A DNA stretch of 64,000 nucleotides from Kiritimatiellia bacterium (GCA_017514235.1 JAFWKK010000018.1:81762-145761); one strand, 5' to 3'. Shown: positions 33,678 through 43,307, numbered from the stretch's first letter. Numbers and translations: made by a program. Notes: generated by a model not told the origin, from the letters alone.

Positions 33678-34436
33678 TTACTTGCGGTTGACCTTGAAGA
33701 ACTGGGCGCCGGGCTTCTTCGGCGTGATGATGATCATGTCGCCGTCGTCGTTGCCGTACTGCGTCTTGCCGTCCGCCGCATCGGACAGGTTATCCGGCTT
33801 GTCGCCAGACTGCAACCCGTACTGCAGGCAAGAGAGCGATCCGCTCACGTAGAGGTAGACGTTGTCGCCAATGAACTTGATGTCGTTGATCTTGAGATCG
33901 GCTGCCTTTTCAGGCGCGACGCTCGTCGTTACGGTGCTGACCGAAGCATCGGCCGAAGCAGAAGCCATCTTGCCATCGGAAAGCGTCTGCACCGCGCCAA
34001 ACCCGTTGACGATCTTTCCGCCGACAGACTCGACTTCCGCCTTGCCGTTCTCGTCCTTGATGATCACGCCGTCATCGTCGGTCTTGAACTTGCGCGTGTC
34101 GAGCAGGTAGACGCCCCAGGTTCCCCCGGGGAAGTTCGCCGCCGCATAGCTTTCGTCGATCTGGAAGGTGACGGACGGGCACTTGCCGTCCTTCGCGACA
34201 GGCGCCGCAATCGCAACCTTGCTGTCGCCAGCCGCAGTGCCGTCTGCATTGATCCCCGCGAATGCGGAGCCTGTCGGCGTCCACACAAGCGCGTAGCACT
34301 CGCCGTCCACGACCGTCGTGCCGTCGGCGTACTTGTCGGGTCCGACCGTCGAGAAGGACACGAGCACGTTGTTCATGCCGGCGAACGCCGCCGCGGACAT
34401 GAGCCCCGCGAAAACTGCAACCAGTGATTTTTTCAT
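33678..34436 (-). CDS. Secreted protein, function unknown
   Basis: 252 aa with signal peptide MKKSLVAVFAGLMSAAAFA and an AAGGAGC ribosome site. The mature N-terminus MNNVLVSFSTVGPDKYADGTTVVDGECYALVWTP looks like a beta domain exposed outside the cell; the C-terminal half has VYLLDTRKF and an Asp/Lys-rich loop, and ends FFKVNRK. No sorting signal. Member of the same secreted-protein operon. Confidence 0.75.
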   Translation of the reverse strand: MKKSLVAVFAGLMSAAAFAGMNNVLVSFSTVGPDKYADGTTVVDGECYALVWTPTGSAFAGINADGTAAGDSKVAIAAPVAKDGKCPSVTFQIDESYAAANFPGGTWGVYLLDTRKFKTDDDGVIIKDENGKAEVESVGGKIVNGFGAVQTLSDGKMASASADASVSTVTTSVAPEKAADLKINDIKFIGDNVYLYVSGSLSCLQYGLQSGDKPDNLSDAADGKTQYGNDDGDMIIITPKKPGAQFFKVNRK

Positions 34437-34465
34437 CGTTTCTGCTCCTTGAAGTTGTTTTATGC

Positions 34466-35950
34466 TTACTGCGCCGGCGTCAGCTCAATCGAGATTTCGG
34501 AAGTTCCAGTCGCCAAGGGAACCTTGATTGCCCCCGGATCGCTCTGTGCAGCACCATCCGCGACCTTGTAGCTCACGTTATAGTCACCGGAATAGTTGCT
34601 TGCGGAAATCGCCGGAATGGCAAGCGTAATCTCGCCCGTATCAGTATCGCCAGCAGGCGCAGGCACAACCGCGGCGCTAACGTTCGGCGCAATGCCGAGC
34701 ACATAACTCTCCCACTTCGGGAGCCCATTGCTTCCGTCGGCTTGAAGCGCAGTCGTGATGGACGCGGTCGTAACGTCTGCCGCGGCATCCACCGCAGCGA
34801 GGGCTTCGTCTGCCGCAATGAACTCACGCAGCTTCGCGACACTCGCGCTAAGCGCCTTGTCGCCACCCGGATTGGCCGCAGCCAAGATGCTTGCCTTCGT
34901 CTGAACCTTAACTTCAAGGGTATTGCCGACCTTAGTTGTAGAAGCGACTTCCTTGTTCTGATCGGCATAGCCGTCAAGCGCCGCAGTAAACGTGCCGGAA
35001 CCGCTCGTTCTCAGCTGAAGCGCATACGTGCCGCTCACGCCGCCGTTGATTTCGGAATCCTTGACGGCAACAGTAACATCACCATCCGCAGTGAGAGTGC
35101 CGGTCGCAAGACCGTTCGCATCCTTGAGCGTGATGCCGCTTGGAAGCGTGACGCTCTCGCTCGTCGCCCGCAGAACGTCGATCGTACTGCCGCTCGTCGC
35201 AGCACCAGCCGCATCAGCCAGAGAGCCGTACTTGATGCTGCCCACCGAAGCAACGCCAAGCTCAACGTCGCCGTTTGCAACGGCAAGGCTGCCGCTGCCG
35301 TAGCAGCTTATGCCGGCAACCTGTCTGAGCGCCGCGCCCTTAGTGGAAGTCATGATGAAACGCGACGTCGGCTCATTAGTGCCATCGTCAAGCAGATACT
35401 CCGTTCCGTTCACATCAATTGAGAACTTCACATAATTATTGGCACTGCCATCGCGATGGCTATAGTCAAACTCAACGATGAGCGTCGTCGTTCCAGCAGG
35501 ATCTGGAGTCACCCCTGCGTTGGACAGCGGCATCCAACGCGCGCCACCGACCCATGCATAGTAGCTGTTTCCGTTGCCCGTATCGCAAATGACAAACCCG
35601 ACCTGCGCCTCACGCGTGTTCATCGTCTCCTGATCCGGAAGATCAGCTTCCTTGACTGCGGTAAACACGCCGGACACCGTGACCTTGGTGACCGTGTCTG
35701 CATCAGGCGCTGCGCTAGCATCCACATTGTATGCGACTGCGTAGCCATCGTCAAGGTCAAAATCTAGCACATTGTTGCTGACCTCAAAGTCGCCATGGGT
35801 AGTATCAAGAGTCCATGTGCCGCTTGAAGCACTCAAGTTGTTGGCGGTAGTTGCGCCAACGCCGATTCCCGTGAACCACGAACCAAAATCCGCGTTAGCT
35901 GCGAACGCGAACGCGCACACAACTGACGCTACGATAAGAGGTTTATTCAT
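34466..35950 (-). CDS. Secreted multi-domain surface protein
   Basis: 494 aa from the ATG at 35950 with AAAGGAG upstream; an in-frame start 15 codons earlier lies upstream of the -10 spacing and was rejected. Signal peptide MNKPLIVASVVCAFAFAANA. Residues about 22-225 resemble a lectin-like beta-sandwich (TWTLDTTHGDFEVSNNVLDFDLDDGYAVAYN...FIMTSTKGAALRQVAGISCYG). The rest is Ser/Thr/Ala-rich, with a GLPKWESYVLGI segment near residue 405, a motif common near the C-terminus of cell-surface proteins in this lineage. First gene of the 35950-32370 secreted operon. Confidence 0.75.
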   Translation of the reverse strand: MNKPLIVASVVCAFAFAANADFGSWFTGIGVGATTANNLSASSGTWTLDTTHGDFEVSNNVLDFDLDDGYAVAYNVDASAAPDADTVTKVTVSGVFTAVKEADLPDQETMNTREAQVGFVICDTGNGNSYYAWVGGARWMPLSNAGVTPDPAGTTTLIVEFDYSHRDGSANNYVKFSIDVNGTEYLLDDGTNEPTSRFIMTSTKGAALRQVAGISCYGSGSLAVANGDVELGVASVGSIKYGSLADAAGAATSGSTIDVLRATSESVTLPSGITLKDANGLATGTLTADGDVTVAVKDSEINGGVSGTYALQLRTSGSGTFTAALDGYADQNKEVASTTKVGNTLEVKVQTKASILAAANPGGDKALSASVAKLREFIAADEALAAVDAAADVTTASITTALQADGSNGLPKWESYVLGIAPNVSAAVVPAPAGDTDTGEITLAIPAISASNYSGDYNVSYKVADGAAQSDPGAIKVPLATGTSEISIELTPAQ

Positions 35951-35973
35951 CCTATTTTCTCCTTTGTGCTTGT

Positions 35974-36003
35974 ATGATACCAAAATGGGTGACAACCAGT
36001 CAA
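35974..36003 (-). promoter_or_regulatory. Promoter of the secreted-protein operon
   Basis: Minus strand: TTGACT (35998-36003), 18-bp spacer ending TTTTGG, TATCAT (35974-35979), about 23 nt before the ATG with a good ribosome site. Complete consensus -35 and extended-type -10. Confidence 0.8.
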
Positions 36004-36079
36004 GGGGGGAAATTAAAGAAATTTCCGCGCTCGGCTGACCTTCGGGAACATCTCATCTTGCGCCCTTTGCAGCAGGCTA

Positions 36080-38692
36080 TCACCTCAAGATGAGCACCGC
36101 CCCAGGCGGATCGTAGTCGGGGAACTCGCCGACAAGCGTAAGTCCGTTGAACGCGCCGCCCTTGAGCGAATCTGCCACGGACGAGGTGTCGGCGTCTCCT
36201 GCCGCGAACGTGCCGGCGATTTCGCCGCTAGCGTCGGACGTCACCTCGAAGCGCGTCAGTACCTTTGCGTCGCGCATGTTCCACGTTTCGTCCGCCGTCT
36301 TCGTCACGCCGCCGACGGTGAAATTCGCGTTGCCGTCCACGGCATTTCCGGAGTCATCGGTACCCTTTGAACTGTAGAGATAGAGCGTATAGGGTTCTTC
36401 AGCCTTGAGCCCGGAGAGCGTGAACGTGTAGGTGTCGCTCGGGGACGTCGACTTCGCCCAGACGCGCAGAAGCGTGGCGCCGGTGTATCCGGACGGCGAC
36501 CAGCCTTTTGCGATATCCGCTCCGGAGTCGCGCTTCAGCGTAAACGCAACGTTGCGTTTCGTTGTGCCGTCCGCCTCGCGGCAGTTCGCCTTGGTTCGCT
36601 CGCTGGCGGCTGGCAGCTTTGAGCTGAAGCGTATCGCATTCCACTTGTTCCAGTCGCTCCATCCTTCGCGCCCGACGCCTGCATGATTCTCGTCCGAACC
36701 GGTGATGTCGATGTTAATGACCCGCGCCGTCGCATCGCCCACCTTTTCGTAGCAAGCCGAAAGCGCCGTCGCGTCAGAGGTCGGGTCGGTCATCGGATCA
36801 ACGGTGAAGTACAGCGCTTCGCCCTGTTTCATCCACAGGCGGTCGGCGGCGAGCGCCGCCTCATAGCGTGAGGTGTTGTTGGCGCGCGACACGACGACAG
36901 ACGAGGGGGCGCAGCCGCCAGCCGAAACGATTGCGCGTACGCCATTGCCGTTTGAGTTGTTGTTGAGGGCGCGGATGTAGTTGCGGACGCGGTAGATGCC
37001 GTCAGACGGGACTTCCGCCCGCAACGACGTGCTGGAAGTTGCCGCAGGTTGCACGACAAGTTCGCATGGCGTCGTGGCCAGCAACAGCGAAGTGGTGATA
37101 TACAGGCTGTCGACATTGGCCGTGCCGTTTGCAGCCATTGCGAAGCGCGGCGCCGCGCCGTTGTTGGCGGTGCCGGTGGCATGCGTCCACCACGAAAGCG
37201 TATTGCCGGCGGGAGTCAGGTACGTACCCAAGGCTGAATGCGCTTCCGCCCATGAATCGCCCTTCGCCGCCAACAGCCACTTGGCGCCGCCGCCAAGCGA
37301 ATCGGAGAAGTAATTCGAGCACCTGTTTGACGCATGCTCCTCGTAATAGGACTTCCCGGCATCGTAAACGGCACCCTCTTCGCGGCGGAAGATGGCGGAA
37401 ATCGCCGTTGCGTCGGAACTTGCCTGTCCATGAGAGGAAATGACGATGTCCACCGGCTCTCCGGCCGCCAACAGGCGCACATCGAACGTGAGCCGCGCCG
37501 TAGCGGAAAAAGTCTCGGCTGAAATATAGGCGTTCGTCACGACGCGCTCCGAGACGAGCAGATAGACATCAACGCCATTCGCGTTGGAATCCCCCTTGTT
37601 TAGATCCCGCGCAACGACCGAGCCGGAGAAGTATCCGCTCACGGGAGGGCGGAAGCGGATGGTTGTCCAGGTCTTGGCATCAGTTCCAGCCGGATGTGCC
37701 TGCAGTTCGCACGGCGCCGTATTGTCGCTGGATACCGACGCGGCAGAGTTTACGACGACATACGGCGATTGCCCTGAAGCGTTGTTCCCGAATCCTTTGA
37801 GCCCGCCGCTTCGCGTGCCCTGTGTAGAGATGCGGGAATCTGTACTATGATCTAAGTTTTCCGGAGCCCATGTCGCAAAGTCAACGCTGCTGCTTGGAAC
37901 GGTCGTCTTCAGAAAATACCACGTGCCATCCTTGATCGTTCCGTAGGGGTTGCTGTAGGTGGCGGTGTTGGCCACGCAGTTCGTCATCGCAATGCCGGAG
38001 TCGTAGAACGAGCCTTCGTCCTCCCTCGTGACTGTGAAGCGCAGACCGGTGGCGTCGCTCGAATGGGCGCTGCCGGGGCCAACGACAACCTCGATGAACT
38101 CGCCGGCATTCAAATGACGCACGGGCATCTGAAAATCGAAACGGTGCGTCGGATTGTTGGCGGCGTAGTCTTCGAGCGACACCCGCTGCTTGCTTATGAG
38201 AATGTTTCCGGCGGCACGGACTGAGACTTCAACGCCAGAACCGGCTGAACCTGTACTCTCCTTGTTAACATCATGCGCAAAGACGTTGGCGGAATACCAG
38301 CCCTCCTCTGGCACAATGAATCGAATGACGTTGTAGGGATTCGACGTCGAAGGATTTGCCGGATGGAGATACAGCTCGCCGGGAAGGATTTCCTCGCCAT
38401 AAGAAACCTGAGAATCGCTACCCGCATTCACACGGATCCACGGAGAAGCATTGCCGCCGATGCCGACCAGCGTTCCGGTTCCTCCCGTCGTCGCATCAAA
38501 AGCCGCAGTAGCCGCAAGATTGTCGCCCGAAGCGTGCAGGAAGGACCATGCGCCAAACGAATTCGTGTTGTGCCCGGCTTCGTTGAACGCCTTGCCCGCG
38601 TCATAGACCGTGCGGGCGGAGGCGCTGCCAGCGGCCAAGACGGCAATCATGCCAATTGCGGCATGCCGGAAGCATGATGTAATCCTGTTCAT
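36080..38692 (-). CDS. Secreted protein with three tandem beta-domain repeats
   Basis: 870 aa. Signal peptide (about 1-26, ending AGSASA). Three tandem repeats at about 28-226, 227-441 and 442-652, each starting YDAG/YDSG and ending in a DATxLRFTVTREDEGS-like segment (DATAISAIFRREEGA, DATALSACYEKVGDA). Each repeat carries a conserved WY-x-N/PPVSGYFSGSVVARDLNKG core. These look like carbohydrate-binding-type beta-sandwiches. A different ~210-aa C-terminal domain follows. The ATG overlaps the GH5 stop as ATGA, tying it to the GH5 lipoprotein. No sorting signal. A non-catalytic binding partner for the hydrolase is likely. Confidence 0.75.
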   Translation of the reverse strand: MNRITSCFRHAAIGMIAVLAAGSASARTVYDAGKAFNEAGHNTNSFGAWSFLHASGDNLAATAAFDATTGGTGTLVGIGGNASPWIRVNAGSDSQVSYGEEILPGELYLHPANPSTSNPYNVIRFIVPEEGWYSANVFAHDVNKESTGSAGSGVEVSVRAAGNILISKQRVSLEDYAANNPTHRFDFQMPVRHLNAGEFIEVVVGPGSAHSSDATGLRFTVTREDEGSFYDSGIAMTNCVANTATYSNPYGTIKDGTWYFLKTTVPSSSVDFATWAPENLDHSTDSRISTQGTRSGGLKGFGNNASGQSPYVVVNSAASVSSDNTAPCELQAHPAGTDAKTWTTIRFRPPVSGYFSGSVVARDLNKGDSNANGVDVYLLVSERVVTNAYISAETFSATARLTFDVRLLAAGEPVDIVISSHGQASSDATAISAIFRREEGAVYDAGKSYYEEHASNRCSNYFSDSLGGGAKWLLAAKGDSWAEAHSALGTYLTPAGNTLSWWTHATGTANNGAAPRFAMAANGTANVDSLYITTSLLLATTPCELVVQPAATSSTSLRAEVPSDGIYRVRNYIRALNNNSNGNGVRAIVSAGGCAPSSVVVSRANNTSRYEAALAADRLWMKQGEALYFTVDPMTDPTSDATALSACYEKVGDATARVINIDITGSDENHAGVGREGWSDWNKWNAIRFSSKLPAASERTKANCREADGTTKRNVAFTLKRDSGADIAKGWSPSGYTGATLLRVWAKSTSPSDTYTFTLSGLKAEEPYTLYLYSSKGTDDSGNAVDGNANFTVGGVTKTADETWNMRDAKVLTRFEVTSDASGEIAGTFAAGDADTSSVADSLKGGAFNGLTLVGEFPDYDPPGAVLILR

Positions 38693-39969
38693 TTCTCTGT
38701 TCCTTTCTTGTTAGATGGCACTGAAAGATTGAGCGCCTTGAGGTACTCGGCGTCGGGAGTGCAGTTCTCTCGTCTGCAGTTTTCGACGAACTTGCGCATG
38801 AGATCGAGCGCCTTCGCGCGTTCCGGACGGTTCTGCAGCTGCTTGTACGACTGCCGGTCGCTCTTCGCGAAGGCCGCGACCGTCTCGTTCCATCCTTCGG
38901 GCGTCTTGAACCGGAGCCAGCATCCGCCGTCGGGCTTCTTGAGCGGCCAGAACGTCCACCCCATGCCCTTCTGCTCCATCGACTCCGTGATTGCCTTGCA
39001 CCAGCCGTAAGTGTTGTGCCCCGTCTCGCCCATGTACATCGGAACGCCCGCCTTCTTCCCGACTGCGGCGAACTTCGCGACGGCACTGTCGTCGTATTTG
39101 GGGTTTCCGAACGAATAGTAGTGGCAGGAGAGCATTTCATTCTCGCCGAAACAGAAGCCCTCGAACGGCGCGAAGCTGGAGTTCGCCTGGGTGCCGGCGA
39201 AGATGATCACGTGGTTGCGGTCAACTTCGCGTATGGCGTCCGCCGCCATGCGCTGCACCTTCACCATCAGGGCGTTCAGCTCGTCCTTGTCGAAGTGGTA
39301 CCACGGGATTGGCTCGTTCATGAGGTCGTAGCCCAGCACGACCGGCTCTCCGGAGTATCGCGCTGCGATCCTGCGCCAGATGCCGCAGTACTCGCGCTGC
39401 AACGCCTCGCTCCTGAACAGCCAGGGGTAGCCGTAGCTGTCGTCGTGGTTCGTGCCGGTCTGCCCGCCGGGACACGAGTGCATGTCGAGAATCACCTTCA
39501 GCCCGTGCTTCCGGCACCATCCGATGACGTCGTCGAAACGGCGGAAGCCCTCTTCGGGATCGTTTGACCCGAGATAGTCTTCGACTGTGAAAAGCTTATA
39601 GTGGAACGGCAGCCGCACCGTGTTAGCGCCAGTCGCCGCGACAAAGGCGATGTCGGCCTCGGTGACGTAGCTGTCCTTGAACGCGGCCCAGAACTTCGCC
39701 GTCTCCTCGGGACCGACGAGCTGGCGGAACATCTCATCGATGAAATGCGGAGATTCGCACTTGCCGAACCCGAACATGTAACCCTCCGGATTCAGCCAGT
39801 TGCCGAGATTCGTCCCGCGGACAAGGAACTTTTCGCCCTTTTCGTCAACAAGCTCCGTGCCTGAGACGCGGACGAAAGATACTGGGCGGCACCCGACAAG
39901 TGCCAGCAATGCCAGAAGGAACACCAGCCTGCTCCCTCTGGAAATCATCATTTTCAGCAACTTATGCAT
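38689..39969 (-). CDS. GH5-family glycoside hydrolase lipoprotein
   Basis: 426 aa with a lipoprotein signal: LLALLALVGC places the lipobox cysteine near residue 27. The (beta/alpha)8 domain shows the GH5 motifs: VILDMHS with the histidine before the first Glu, GYDLMNEP with the acid/base Glu near residue 220, CHYYSFG and the nucleophile Glu in MGETGHN near residue 318, with Trp in GWTFWPL. Endo- or exo-beta-glycanase activity on glucan/mannan-like substrates is expected at the outer membrane surface; specificity is unknown. Extended -10 TGC-TATACT at 40003-40008. Divergent from the AraC-type regulator. Confidence 0.88.
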   Translation of the reverse strand: MHKLLKMMISRGSRLVFLLALLALVGCRPVSFVRVSGTELVDEKGEKFLVRGTNLGNWLNPEGYMFGFGKCESPHFIDEMFRQLVGPEETAKFWAAFKDSYVTEADIAFVAATGANTVRLPFHYKLFTVEDYLGSNDPEEGFRRFDDVIGWCRKHGLKVILDMHSCPGGQTGTNHDDSYGYPWLFRSEALQREYCGIWRRIAARYSGEPVVLGYDLMNEPIPWYHFDKDELNALMVKVQRMAADAIREVDRNHVIIFAGTQANSSFAPFEGFCFGENEMLSCHYYSFGNPKYDDSAVAKFAAVGKKAGVPMYMGETGHNTYGWCKAITESMEQKGMGWTFWPLKKPDGGCWLRFKTPEGWNETVAAFAKSDRQSYKQLQNRPERAKALDLMRKFVENCRRENCTPDAEYLKALNLSVPSNKKGTEK

Positions 39970-40002
39970 TCATCCGCTCACGCCTGCTTCCACTATGCTG
40001 CA

Positions 40003-40087
40003 AGTATAGCATTTAGCACGGCTTGATGGCAATCTAACACTTGCGCAAAAGTTTATGGTATATTTGCGCAGAATAATATGATATACT
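40003..40087. promoter_or_regulatory. Divergent promoter region with TTGCGCA direct repeats
   Basis: The 126-bp gap holds a minus-strand TGC-TATACT (40003-40008) for the GH5 gene and a plus-strand TGA-TATACT (40082-40087) for the AraC-type gene. TTGCGCA occurs at 40041-40047 and 40064-40070, a 23-nt period, in the spacing expected for an AraC-family dimer. The second copy abuts the plus-strand -10. The plus ATG at 40096 follows TATACT by 8 nt, so that transcript is nearly leaderless. Confidence 0.55.
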
Positions 40088-40095
40088 CCGCAATC

Positions 40096-41265
40096 ATGCG
40101 CTCTCTTGCGAAAAAAATGCCCCGCGTCGCCGTGCTGCTGGGAAGTCCCTATGCAGACCACCTCAAGATGCTGCGCGGCATCCTGCGATTCACTCAGCTC
40201 ATCACCCCGTGGTCGATGGATGTCCGCATGGGCCGCAAGGGCGAGCCGACCTCGTTCGACTCGGCGCGGTGGAACTTCGACGGGCTGATAACGAACCGCA
40301 TGCCGCCGGCCCTCGTCTCTCTCGTGCGACGCTACCGCACCCCCGTGATCACGGTTAACGACATCTGGCCGCAGGGCCGCCCACTCGCACGCATCGTATG
40401 CGACAACGCGCCGATCGCCCGCATGGCCGCCGCGCACCTGATTGAGCGCGGCTTCACCGAGTTCGCGTTCGTAGGCGAGCTGAGCGGGCAGGGATGGTCG
40501 GAGGAACGCGCGGCGCTGTTCGCGAAGGAAGTCTCGGCCCGCGGCTTCGCCTGCCGCGAATACCCCGGCGGCGGGGAAGGCGACGACCCGACGCGCCTCC
40601 GCGAATGGCTTCTGTCCCTGCCGCAGCGCACCGCAGTGTTCGCCGCGTACGACATACGTGCGCGGCAGGTCCTTGACGCCTGCACCGAGGCCGGGCTCGA
40701 CGTGCCCGACGACATCGCCATACTGAGCGTGGACAACGACGAGCTGCTGTGCGAGACGGCCACTCCGACGCTGTCGTCCATATCCATGTCCACCGAGGAA
40801 GCGGGCTTCAGGGCTGCGGAGATGCTGAACCGAGTCATGACGTCCGGCCGCCGTCCGCGTGGACGCACCGCCGACATCTTCTACACCGGGGTAGACCTCG
40901 TCGCCCGACGCTCCACCGCACGCGACCGTAAGCAGGACTACCTCGTCAGGCGGTGCCGGGAACTGATGGAGGCTAACCTCGGGCGAAAACTGAACGTGGC
41001 CGACCTGATTCCGCATCTGGGCGTCTCGCGGAGGACGCTTGAGACGCACTTCCGCGCTGCGACGGGGCGCACCCTGAACGCCGAGATCACCGACATGCGG
41101 CTGCGGCACGCGCGGGCCCTGCTTTCCCGCACGAGAATGACCCAGGCTCAGATTGCCGCCGAATGCGGGTTCACGGACGCAAGCCACATGAACGTCGTAT
41201 TCAAGCGGCGGCTCGGCGAGTCGCCCTCCGCGTTTCGCCCGGCGTCCAGCCCGCGCGCAACCTAA
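40096..41265 (+). CDS. AraC-family transcriptional regulator, XylR-type (sugar-binding domain plus HTH)
   Basis: 389 aa from the ATG at 40096; the earlier in-frame ATG at 40078 lies upstream of the -10. N-terminal periplasmic-binding-protein-like domain of LacI type (about 8-275: RVAVLLGSPYADHLKML...AAHLIERGFTEFAFVGE...AAYDIRARQV...ILSVDNDELLCETATPTLSSI), then a C-terminal AraC HTH pair (about 285-380: LNVADLIPHLGVSRRTLETHFRAATG and MTQAQIAAECGFTDASHMNVVFKRRLGESPSAFR). Same architecture as the E. coli xylose activator XylR. It probably binds a mono- or disaccharide released by the neighbouring GH5 or GH97 enzyme and controls the GH5 gene. Confidence 0.88.
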   Translation: MRSLAKKMPRVAVLLGSPYADHLKMLRGILRFTQLITPWSMDVRMGRKGEPTSFDSARWNFDGLITNRMPPALVSLVRRYRTPVITVNDIWPQGRPLARIVCDNAPIARMAAAHLIERGFTEFAFVGELSGQGWSEERAALFAKEVSARGFACREYPGGGEGDDPTRLREWLLSLPQRTAVFAAYDIRARQVLDACTEAGLDVPDDIAILSVDNDELLCETATPTLSSISMSTEEAGFRAAEMLNRVMTSGRRPRGRTADIFYTGVDLVARRSTARDRKQDYLVRRCRELMEANLGRKLNVADLIPHLGVSRRTLETHFRAATGRTLNAEITDMRLRHARALLSRTRMTQAQIAAECGFTDASHMNVVFKRRLGESPSAFRPASSPRAT

Positions 41266-41291
41266 CCTCGACGCGCTGCCGGATTTCCAGG

Positions 41292-43307
41292 CTACTTCGA
41301 GAACCGCACGATGAAGCCGCCGCCGGGAGCCATGCGGAACGCAAGCTCTTCGCCGCGCTTCACGCTCCTGGTCTCGTGCACGTACTTCGTCGGCTCTGCG
41401 TCTGAACCTTCCGCGTCGCGGAAGATTTCGGCCTTCCACTCGCCGGCGTCAAGGAAGTCCGCCCTGAACGCGAAATCGCGCGCCTCCCTGTTGGAGATTC
41501 CCGCAGCATACCACGAGCCGTCCTTCGCTCTTCTGGCCGCCGCCGCGAACGTCTCGGGCGAGCCGCCGAGTCCCACGGTAGCGTCCCAGACGACCGGTGT
41601 CTTCGCCATGAACGAGAAGCACTCCATGTTCCGCTCGTACTTCGTCGGCGAGTCGCAGAGCATCTGCAGCGGAGCCTCGTAGAGCGCCATCATCGCCATC
41701 TGCCGGCACCGCGTTCCCATCGAGCCGGGATTCACGTTGTTGCCGCGGTATCCGCAGATCCTGTAGTTGTCCATCGCGCCGGGCGTATAGTCCATGGGGC
41801 CGGCCGTCATCCGCAGGAAGAACGCGGCCACGTCGTTGCCCATCATGTCCTCGTTCCTGTAGAACTTCATGCATTCGAGGCCATGTATGCCCTCGTAGTT
41901 GAGAACGTTGGGATACTTGCGGTGCAGGCCGACGGGACGGTACGCGCCGTGGTAGTCCACGACCATGCGGTGCTTCGCGCACGAGGCGGCGAATCTCTCG
42001 AGGAACGCCGCGACCTTCGCATCGGCGCGGTCCATGAAATCGACCTTGAAGCCCTTGGCGCCGAGCTTCGAGAAATGCTCGGCGACCTTCTCCTCCTCGC
42101 CGCAGACCTGCGCCCACGCCATCCAGAGGATGATGCCGACGCCCTTCGAGTTCGCATAGTCGACGAGATGTGGAACGTCAACGACAGGGCTGTACTTCCA
42201 TATGTCGAGCTTCGCGCTCCAGCCTTCGTCGAAGATGACGTATTCGACGCCAGTCCTGGCGGCGAAGTCGATGAACCTCTCGTACGTCTGCGTGGTGCAG
42301 CCCTGCGGATCGCCCTTGTTGTCAAAGGCGTTCCACCAGTCCCACGCTACCTTCCCTGGCTTCACCCACGAGAAGTCGGCGCCCTCCTCCGGCGGCGTGG
42401 CGAGCGCATACGACATGTCGGCTTCGCAAAGCTTCGCGGGGGAGTCGGCTAGCACGAACACGCGCCAGGGAAGCGCCCTCGGGGCCGGGGCCTTCGCAAT
42501 GAAGTCCTCGGTCTCGTCTACGCACACCCATCGGCCGCCCCTGTCCACGGCCTTCCGGTCTCGCCAGCCGTTGGCGTTCGTGACGTGATGCTCCTTTCTG
42601 GGGTATTTCGCAAACAGCGAGGAGAGTCGCATCCCGGCTCCGGTCGCGGCGACGTCGCCGAAGTTCCAGGCCGGATAGTCGTGCAGCCCGGTTTCGGTTA
42701 CGGCGACGGTCTTGCCCTCGGCCGAATACGCGAATGGCAGGTAGAACGCCTTCGTGCCGTCCGTCTCAAGCGCGGCGGCGTCGGCGAACTCGGGAACTGT
42801 CTCCTCGCAGCCGAGCGAAGTGCGCGGTGTGCGGTTGAACCAGCAACGCGCCCCCTTCGGAACGGTCAGGTCGGCCTTTTCGCACGTGACGGCGCCGGCG
42901 CGCTTCAGCTCGAAGCGATACGCGACTCCGTCCTCCCTGGCGACCATGCGCACGGCGAAGTCGCCGAAATCGGCGACTTTCTCCTGGCGGCTCAGGCTGA
43001 TCTCGCCCTTCTTGTATATCGGAGTAACGACAGTTCCGCCGCCAGCCGCCGGCGCAGAGACTCCGCAAAGGGCCGCGTTCCCGGCGAGGCTCTTCCCGTC
43101 GAGACATACGTCGATTTCCGTCGCAGGCACGAGAACCTTGCCGTCCTTCAGCACCTCGTATGAAAGGGGATTGACGAAAAACCTAATGGCATTTCCCCGG
43201 AATGCGGCCTCGGCCGCCTGCTCGGCCCCGGACGAACCGGCCGCCAGCGCTGCCGCGAACGCGGTTGCGATCCCGATGAAACCCTTGCGGTTGATGGCAT
43301 TCTTCAT
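41292..43307 (-). CDS. Secreted GH97 glycoside hydrolase
   Basis: 671 aa from the ATG at 43307 (AAGGAGC upstream); a 58-codon longer reading has no matching sequence. Signal peptide ending AAGSSGAE near residue 28. The N-terminal beta-sandwich (about 30-290) is followed by a (beta/alpha)8 domain (about 300-580: KVAWDWWNAFD, GVEYVIFDEGWS, GIILWMAWAQV, GFKVDFMDRADAKV, MVVDYHGAYRPVG) and a C-terminal beta domain. The layout and the KVDF aspartate fit the retaining alpha-galactosidase-like part of GH97, but alpha-glucosidase is not excluded. It lies between the AraC regulator and rmlB; the 142-nt gap to rmlB holds no clear promoter. Confidence 0.85.
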   Translation of the reverse strand: MKNAINRKGFIGIATAFAAALAAGSSGAEQAAEAAFRGNAIRFFVNPLSYEVLKDGKVLVPATEIDVCLDGKSLAGNAALCGVSAPAAGGGTVVTPIYKKGEISLSRQEKVADFGDFAVRMVAREDGVAYRFELKRAGAVTCEKADLTVPKGARCWFNRTPRTSLGCEETVPEFADAAALETDGTKAFYLPFAYSAEGKTVAVTETGLHDYPAWNFGDVAATGAGMRLSSLFAKYPRKEHHVTNANGWRDRKAVDRGGRWVCVDETEDFIAKAPAPRALPWRVFVLADSPAKLCEADMSYALATPPEEGADFSWVKPGKVAWDWWNAFDNKGDPQGCTTQTYERFIDFAARTGVEYVIFDEGWSAKLDIWKYSPVVDVPHLVDYANSKGVGIILWMAWAQVCGEEEKVAEHFSKLGAKGFKVDFMDRADAKVAAFLERFAASCAKHRMVVDYHGAYRPVGLHRKYPNVLNYEGIHGLECMKFYRNEDMMGNDVAAFFLRMTAGPMDYTPGAMDNYRICGYRGNNVNPGSMGTRCRQMAMMALYEAPLQMLCDSPTKYERNMECFSFMAKTPVVWDATVGLGGSPETFAAAARRAKDGSWYAAGISNREARDFAFRADFLDAGEWKAEIFRDAEGSDAEPTKYVHETRSVKRGEELAFRMAPGGGFIVRFSK

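Noticed and set aside
22725-36061. 16-nt near-match GAACATCTCATMTTGC at 22725-22740 and 36046-36061
   Set aside because: A 15/16 match is expected many times by chance in a window this size; no other shared sequence in the flanks.
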